DNA of 64,000 bases, taken from NCBI GenBank assembly GCA_025618425.1, contig CM046832.1, positions 22,311,917 to 22,375,916 of the forward strand. Direction: 5' to 3'. The notes under the pieces were generated by a model. The model was given only the letters and a program-made list of their open reading frames with translations. It had not been told where the DNA came from and did not search any database. The position numbers and the translations under genes are program-made. Origin of the DNA: Heliocidaris tuberculata. Lineage: Eukaryota > Echinodermata > Echinoidea > Camarodonta > Echinometridae. Positions 58,490 to 64,000 of this stretch are shown here, piece after piece (within the stretch, counting starts at the first letter, position 1; each line of letters begins with the position of its first letter).

Positions 58490-59347
58490 GGGTATAAGAC
58501 AGAATGGGATTAATGTTGAAAAAAAAAATGGATGACGTCGGGAAAAACATTTAAGAGGAAAGGTTAAAAAATTATAATAATAAGGCAGGGGAGATTTTGT
58601 GAAAAGAAGAATAAAAATAAGACGGAGGGCAAGAATATAATACATGTGCAGTGAAACTGTGTTACTGAATGTGATGGAAATACAGGGTGATAGACAGAAA
58701 GGGTGATGGATATAGGTGATGGGTGGAGAGAAAGATAAAGATAAAAAGTGATTGGGGGGGGGTGATGAGTGGAAAGCAAGATAACGATAAAGATTAATGG
58801 ATGGGGAGAAGAAAGCGTGATGGATATAAAGAGCATGATAAAGATTTTTTTTAAAGTTATGGATGGGGAGAAATGGCGATTGGTGAAACAAAAGATAGTA
58901 TTGGGTAGTACTGAAAAGGGTGGAGAGCAAGATGATGGAGAGAAAAGGTGATGGATAAAGAACAAAAAGTGATGGGGAGAAATGATGATCTATGTGTGAA
59001 GAGAAACTGAAAAAGATAAAAATAAAAGTTATGGGCGGAAGGAAAGGATGATAGTCTATATATAGAGAGAGAAAGATAAATATAAAGGGTGATTGATGGA
59101 TGGATGGATGGAAAGAGTGATAGGTGGAGAGCATGAAAGATGAAAGGTGCATAGGCAGGTGGAAAGCATAATAAATATAAAAAGTGATGGGTGGAGAGAA
59201 AGGCAAGGATAAACAGAGAGTGTGATGGGCGGAGAGAAAGGGTGATATGTGGAGAGAGCAAGGTAAAGATAAAACTGAAAGGTGACAAAGGTGATGGTGG
59301 AGAGCATGCATGATTAGGATAAAAAATGGTGGGTGGAAAGGGTAATG

Positions 59348-59382
<35 letters not shown>

Positions 59383-59460
59383 AGATAAAAGGTGATGGGT
59401 CTAGAGAAAGCGTGATGGCCAGAGAGAAAGATAAATATTTCGAAAACAAAATCAGCATTG
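58490..59460. repeat. Purine-rich degenerate minisatellite
   Basis: About 950 bases of degenerate GTGATGGGTGGAGAGAAAG and ATAAAGATAAAA words, unit roughly 30-40 bases, including a (GA)n block at about 59350-59379. The 365-codon minus-strand frame (Ser/Pro/His/Phe) is a composition artefact. Confidence 0.8.
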
Positions 59461-59473
59461 CAACTGAGCACTG

Positions 59474-59534
59474 TAATACCGAAACTGAGAAATACTGACC
59501 AATTATTGGTCAGTAATTCTCAGTTTCGGTATTA
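59474..59534. repeat. 61-base near-perfect palindrome
   Basis: TAATACCGAAACTGAGAA is inverted as TTCTCAGTTTCGGTATTA around TACTGACCAATTATTGGTCA. Only two positions break symmetry. It abuts the nested transposon cluster. Confidence 0.9.
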
Positions 59535-59658
59535 AAAACAATCTAGTCAGATTTGACTAGATCAGGGGCGTCGATCCGTTTTTTCGGATGGGGGGGGGGG
59601 GGGGTGGCAAGACAGCCTGTCGTAACGATGATAATTTCGCACTCAATTCAATCATCAT

Positions 59659-60499
59659 CAGGGGCGGCGGTGCGTCTTTTAAAGTGGGGGGGGGGGGGCA
59701 CCAACAAAAAGCAGCACCTACAGAGGGTGGAAACAAGGCGGAAAATACCACTTCGAAACATTAGTATACCGGTACATTCTGATCAATACACAACCGATGA
59801 TCATTTTCGACACGCTATTGTTTGTATCTTAACATGGTTCTATTAAGATAAAAACTACTTTGCACTTGAGTGTAATAGCCCGATTATTCATTTGTTAGCG
59901 AGCGATGCGAGCGAGCAAAAACTTTAAGATTTATTTCTAACGCTGAAGGTAACGGGTGTTGAATTATATACAGCGATTTTCCTAATATGATAAGAAGATA
60001 ATAGTAAATGCGAGCGAGCGTAGCGAGTGAGCTTTGGAAAAATTTTAGAAAAAATTTGTCCTCGTTCCTTTTATAATTTAGGAGCACTGCTCATTCTTGT
60101 ATAATTTGGGGCATTGGGGCCCCTCCTACCCCCTATTCCACTGCCTCACTATTGTGCTGATATCAGTAGGGGAATGTATTGTTATGAAGCCTCTCTAATT
60201 ATTTAGAGCTATATGTATAAGGCTCCTTTGTGGACTTTATACATACCCATATGTACTTTATATATACCAGTATCTACCGATGTCGCATTTATCAGAAAAC
60301 AAAAGGAGCACTTATTTCTGAGGTTAAAAGGGACACCCATCAGAAGGTAAAAAGGACACTGATTAGAAAGAAAAAGGGGCACTATACGAAGAAAAAGGCA
60401 GTTATCAGCTATGAAAAGGGGCACTTTGGGGTACTTGAAAAAGTGAGGGGGGCACTTTGCCCCCCTGCCCCCCCCCCCTTCCCCGGAGTGCTGCCTCTG
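59659..60499. mobile_element. hAT-like element nested inside, 8-bp duplication ATCATCAT
   Basis: Ends CAGGGGCGGCGGTGC and GGAGTGCTGCCTCTG are imperfectly inverted. ATCATCAT flanks both sides (59651-59658, 60500-60507). Interior: G run, then AT-rich sequence with GCGAGCGAGCGTAGCGAG and AGGGGCAC-type repeats. Noncoding. Confidence 0.8.
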
Positions 60500-61057
60500 A
60501 TCATCATAGCCTTGATAAAGATATGATGGTAATTTGAACTTAAATAAAGTATGTATATCGATATCATGAACAGAAAATGGAATTAAATATCACATGGAAA
60601 ACGACAAAATGATGGGAAAATATATCTTACATAACAGCAAATTGAGTAGAGAAGATATAACACAAAATGATAGAAAAAATAAACACTAATAAAATATGAA
60701 AAAATAGAGAAAAAACTAAATAAATATGAAAATTTAAACTTTGAAATGAATTATGTATGTTCAGAACGTTTTTTAATGGCGTCATGATTTTTTGGGAACG
60801 CCTCTTAAAAACAGCTTCTCCACGGTTACATGACGCAGTAAAGATTAGAGAATTTGCGCGCGAAGCGCTCGGCGAAAATGAAGTCTGACCGTGTAAAACC
60901 TTTTATGTTTCATTTTCATTTCCCGAGTTTTGCATCAGTTTGTCCTTATTTTATTTTACATCTCCGGATTTATGGGGGGGGGGGGCAAAATGATATGTTT
61001 GCCCCCCCTCCCCTAATATTTTCTCGGGGGGGGGGGGGGCAATCGCCCCCTGCCCCC

Positions 61058-61360
61058 CAGGGGCGGATCTAGCTTTTTTCCAAGGGGGGGGGGGGGTTTG
61101 AGGGGCTGAGCTGGGTATTGCGAGCGAGCGAAGCGAGCGAGTGGGGAGGGTGTGGGAGGGGGGATACCCCCCTCCCACAGTAGGGAGATTTTTCATTTTT
61201 AGGGTTGCCAGCTTGCGATCTTAAGCATACTTGCATGCTCTATTTTTTCTCTTTTTTGTTTTCCTATGCACATTAAATGTTTACTTGGTAGCCCAAGGGG
61301 GGGGGGGGGGGGGGGGTTTAAACCCCCTAAACCCCCCCCCCCCCCCGTAGATCCGCCACT
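61058..61360. mobile_element. CAGGGGCGGATC hAT-like MITE, second nested copy
   Basis: Starts CAGGGGCGGATCTAGC and ends GTAGATCCGCCACTG. The target duplication is obscured by C runs (CTGCCCCC occurs on both sides if the last three bases are counted as flank). It carries long G and C runs and a GCGAGCGAGCGAAGCGAGCG motif. Confidence 0.7.
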
Positions 61361-61789
61361 GCCCCCTTCCCCGGATCAACGCCCCTGGACTAGATTACCG
61401 GATCCGACAGGCACGTGCACTATTTCTAGTCAAAATGACCAGAATTCTAGTCCACTTAACTTAGAACCAACACTATTCTAGTCAAAATTGACACGATTCT
61501 GGTGAAAATGACGAGGATTTTGGTCATTTTGACTAGAAAAAGTGCAAGTGCCCGTGGGATCCGGTAATCTAGTCAAATCTGACTAGATTGTTTTTAGAGT
61601 AAATATCTGGTAAAGACGACTTTAATATGACATGATATTACCTTAGCCTAAAACTGCCCTAATCTGTAGAAACAGTGGCCCGTATTCTGCACTCTGGTTC
61701 AGAATTAGACTGGGTTTAACTTTAAAACACATCCTTAGACAGCGGTTTAAGTTCAACCGGAGTTCAGGATACGGTACGGGCAGGTAATT

Positions 61790-62348
61790 TTAAAGGGAAA
61801 GTCCACCCTGGCATTTAGTTGATTTGAATAAAAGCAGAAAAATGAGAGGTACGGATTAGTGAAAGTTTGAGCCAAATCCGATGATAAGAAATAAGTAAGT
61901 TATGAAAATTTGAAGTTGTAATCAATTGAACACAAATTGGCAACTCCGTGCCGTGACGTATCTTGCGAGCGGCTTTCCCATTTGCTCAGTCCAGAAAATG
62001 TCATAAATTTTCATTTTCTTAAATTTTGACCAAGGAATATATTGGTTTAATACATGTTTTGTGTAAAAAACAATATGAGCAGTGACTATATTTAAGGTTC
62101 ATGTATGACTGAATATTTTCTTTAGAGTATTGGAAATTAATGATTTTTAAGGTACAGGGCAAAATGAAGAGGAGCTCGCAAGATAAGTCACAGAGTTGCC
62201 AATTTGTTTTCGATTGATTACAACTTCAAATATATGCATAACTTTCTTATTTCTTGTCGTATTTTGCTCAAACCTTCACTGATATGTTTCTTTAATTTTT
62301 CTACTTCTTTTAAAATCAACTTATAATCAAGGTGGACTTCCCCTTTAA
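61790..62348. mobile_element. TTAAAGGGAAAGTCCACCCT foldback element, full length
   Basis: The left end TTAAAGGGAAAGTCCACC is inverted at the right end (GGTGGACTTCCCCTTTAA). Arms share AATTGGCAACTCCGTG / CAGAGTTGCCAATTTG. 559 bp, no ORF. Relative of the elements at 24067 and 41363. Confidence 0.85.
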
Positions 62349-62495
62349 TTGTTTCACAAGTAAACCTCTAGCCTATCTTTCCTCATCACCTCTTTATCTT
62401 TCTCCTCTCATTCCATCTTTTTATCAGCTAAACAAGTAATGTATAATTATACATGTATAAGCAACAGTCAGTCTTTGGTCACACATCCCTATCCA
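62348..62495. repeat. Local duplication, partner at 63155-63290
   Basis: Shares TTTCACAAGTAA, TCTAGCCTAT, CTCATTCCATCTTT, GCAACAGTCA and GTCACACAT with 63155-63290 in the same order and orientation. The partner has gained a (CT)n array. Confidence 0.65.
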
Positions 62496-62499
62496 CTAC

Positions 62500-63057
62500 A
62501 ATTGCCCTCATTTTGTGGTTTGGCTCAATAACTTTTGATTCACACTCTCAGAAAAGTTTTTAGGTTGTTTAAAATATGAACCTACCGACTGTTGGTTTAA
62601 AAAAATCCCATGTGTTTTCCATACAATTTTTTTAACCAACAATTGGTAGGTTCATATTTTAAACAACCTAATGATTTTTAACCAACATTTCTGAGAGTGC
62701 AGAGATCTGAAAAGTTTACAAGATGCAGGAGTAGAAAGAGCAAACATTTCTGTACACACTATGTTCATTTTTGTTGCATAACCATATTGCATTTGATGCC
62801 AGGAATTTTAGAAACGAGAATAAGCTTTAAAATCCTTAAATCGGCAACACATTGAAGGGTTCAAAATCATTATTTTTCATAAAAATTGGCATTTTTTCAA
62901 CTTTTCAACAAAATTTATAACCATGTATATCGTTTTCAAAGACATTACACCTTATTCGAACTATGTAGCACTAAAAGAAAAATATTATTGTTGCCAATTT
63001 GAAGCATAAACTGTGATCAATTTAGCCCTTTAACAATGCCTGTCCTGAAAGGGTTAA
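62500..63057. mobile_element. TTAACCCTTTCA-ended element, copy 2 (reverse), with nested hairpin
   Basis: Matches copy 1 (15961-16375) in reverse, from ATTTTGTGGTTTGGCTCAAT to CTGTCCTGAAAGGGTTAA. It is interrupted at 62543-62699. Its left terminus beyond CAATTG is lost or diverged. Confidence 0.7.
62543..62699. mobile_element. CACTCTCAGAAA hairpin element nested in copy 2
   Basis: CACTCTCAGAAA and TTTCTGAGAGTG are inverted. The arms continue through AGGTTGTTTAAAATATGAAC and TTGGTTTAAAAAAAT. The host reads GATTCA before and CAGAG after; the intact copy has GATCCAGAG, so a 2-bp duplication (CA) is likely. Confidence 0.75.
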
Positions 63058-63183
63058 ATCTATGCCCTCATGTAATATATGTTGTAGAGTGGTCCATGTA
63101 TTGTGCTTGCCGATGACCACTGGGCATAATAACTCATATCAATCTCATGATTATTTCACAAGTAATCTTCTAGCCTATATTCC

Positions 63184-63186
<3 letters not shown>

Positions 63187-63218
<32 letters not shown>
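63187..63218. repeat. (CT)n microsatellite
   Basis: Pure CT array within the duplicated segment. Confidence 0.9.
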
Positions 63219-63220
<2 letters not shown>

Positions 63221-63290
63221 CCTCATTCCATCTTTCTTTCAACCAATGTGAGCAACAGTCAATTTTAGTCACACATTCCTACCCATGCAC

Positions 63291-64000
63291 TCTCACTCTC
63301 ACCTTTGCCCTCACGGTTGTGGACTGTTTCTTCCATGTACATTTTCCCTACTGAGAACCAGAATGGTGTTAACTCATACCAGAGTTCATGCTCTCATGGC
63401 TCTCAGCAGATGAGTGTGTTCCAATTCTTCTCTGAAATAGCAGACTTAAATTTTGGGACACCTGCATGTTTGCACAAACAAATGGGTGCAAGAGCGACAT
63501 GTAGTGCTCAAAATTGTAGCCAAATCACAGTTATCAACTCTCAAAAGTGTAAATTATTGCAGTCAACTTTAAGCTTTATCATCTTTGATACCTGCATAGC
63601 ACATCACAATGTACTTGTCTAACTAAGCCTACACCCCATAGACCTTTCCAAAATGTGCTACAATTCCAAATGATCGACTCACTTATTATTCTAAAGTCAC
63701 AAAATTGCACATACATGTATATATTAAGAACAGAGAGTATGAAATAATTTCTCAAACTTTTTAATAACTCACAAATTTCAAATCACTGATGTGGCAATGT
63801 AATAACAAAATAAACAGTCATAAATGTCACTTACATTAAAACATAAATGAGTGTATCTGTCCATGCATACTTTGAGATGAAGGTTATCTATCTTACTCAA
63901 TTCCCACTTTACCTTTGAAAATAGTAATTCATGTCAAACTTGTCATATTCAGAAATCAAATGTGGGATATTCTGGTATATTCCATTTAAAAAAAAACAAA
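63291..64000. other. Non-genic end of the window
   Basis: A 105-codon plus-strand frame (63305-63622) has no recognisable motif or splice context. The rest is AT-rich with nothing identified. Confidence 0.4.

Larger units (their letters stand above)
59563..61387. mobile_element. hAT-like element, 8-bp duplication GACTAGAT
   Basis: Ends CAGGGGCGTCGATCCG and CGGATCAACGCCCCTG are inverted. GACTAGAT is duplicated exactly (59555-59562, 61388-61395), and the mirrored arm of the host foldback shows it once. The interior has no transposase but two further hAT-type insertions. Confidence 0.88.
59536..61600. mobile_element. CTAGTCAGATTTGACTAG foldback element, split by a hAT insertion
   Basis: AAACAATCTAGTCAGATTTG on the left is exactly inverted at 61567-61595. 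The right part (61388-61600) is itself a hairpin with arms TAGATTACCGGATCC and GGATCCGGTAATCTA, including inverted CTAGTCAAAATGACCA. Without the insertion the element is about 240 bp. Confidence 0.8.

Noticed and set aside
58361..59458. 365-codon minus-strand open frame
   Set aside because: It reads across a purine-rich minisatellite and encodes only Ser/Pro/Phe/His-type low complexity. Several frames are open at once.
63305..63622. 105-codon plus-strand frame near the window end
   Set aside because: No recognisable domain, no splice context, and it follows a tandemly duplicated repeat region.
1..64000. CRISPR arrays, tRNA or rRNA genes
   Set aside because: No regularly spaced direct repeats of CRISPR type and no tRNA T-arm or rRNA core sequence were seen by eye. 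A tRNA scan would be needed for certainty.

Overview
The window looks like AT-rich animal genomic DNA. It has split genes with GT-AG introns, long introns, dense microsatellites, many short transposon relics and one 500-base assembly gap. No operons, tRNA, rRNA or CRISPR arrays were seen. A marine deuterostome, most likely an echinoderm such as a sea urchin, is my best guess. The synaptophysin gene and the general style of the miniature transposons fit this, but nothing in the sequence proves it.

Three protein-coding genes can be supported. (1) A six-exon synaptophysin-family gene runs on the minus strand from the ATG at 28655 to the stop at 9244. It encodes 264 residues with four membrane segments and all splice phases match. 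Intron 2 is about 13.9 kb and holds most of the transposons between 14.5 and 28.4 kb. Its 3' UTR probably continues to about 5.9 kb. (2) A plus-strand gene at 36080-38569 has three exons and encodes about 351 residues. The product is charged and probably coiled-coil, and I do not recognise it. Exon 2 has two competing splice acceptors. (3) A plus-strand gene at 57289-57957 encodes a secreted, extremely acidic Ser/Asp/Glu repeat protein with a signal peptide and seven RKRR (furin-type) sites.

The rest is mostly repeats. Seven kinds stand out. (a) A family of about 320-340 bp miniature elements begins CACTYATA/CACTT; three clean copies have perfect 9-bp target duplications (21.2, 27.2 and 52.0 kb). 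(b) Many short hAT-like elements begin CAGTGGCGGATC or CAGGGGCG, carry long poly-G tracts, and often have 8-bp target duplications. (c) Foldback elements end in TTAAAGGG. (d) Elements end in TTAACCCTTTCA. (e) Tc1/mariner-like MITEs insert at TA. (f) A truncated, frameshifted LINE reverse transcriptase lies at 48.95-49.61 kb. (g) A Penelope-like tail with a hammerhead-like motif lies at 31.1-31.4 kb. Two segments are Russian-doll nests, 49.8-52.8 kb and 59.5-61.6 kb. A duplicated block (23.8-25.8 and 26.3-27.0 kb) provides empty and filled sites for three insertions. Other landmarks are a 0.95-kb trinucleotide array that switches strand (30.0-30.95 kb) and a purine-rich minisatellite (58.5-59.46 kb).

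The three genes show no obvious functional link to one another; their neighbourhood is set by transposon traffic.
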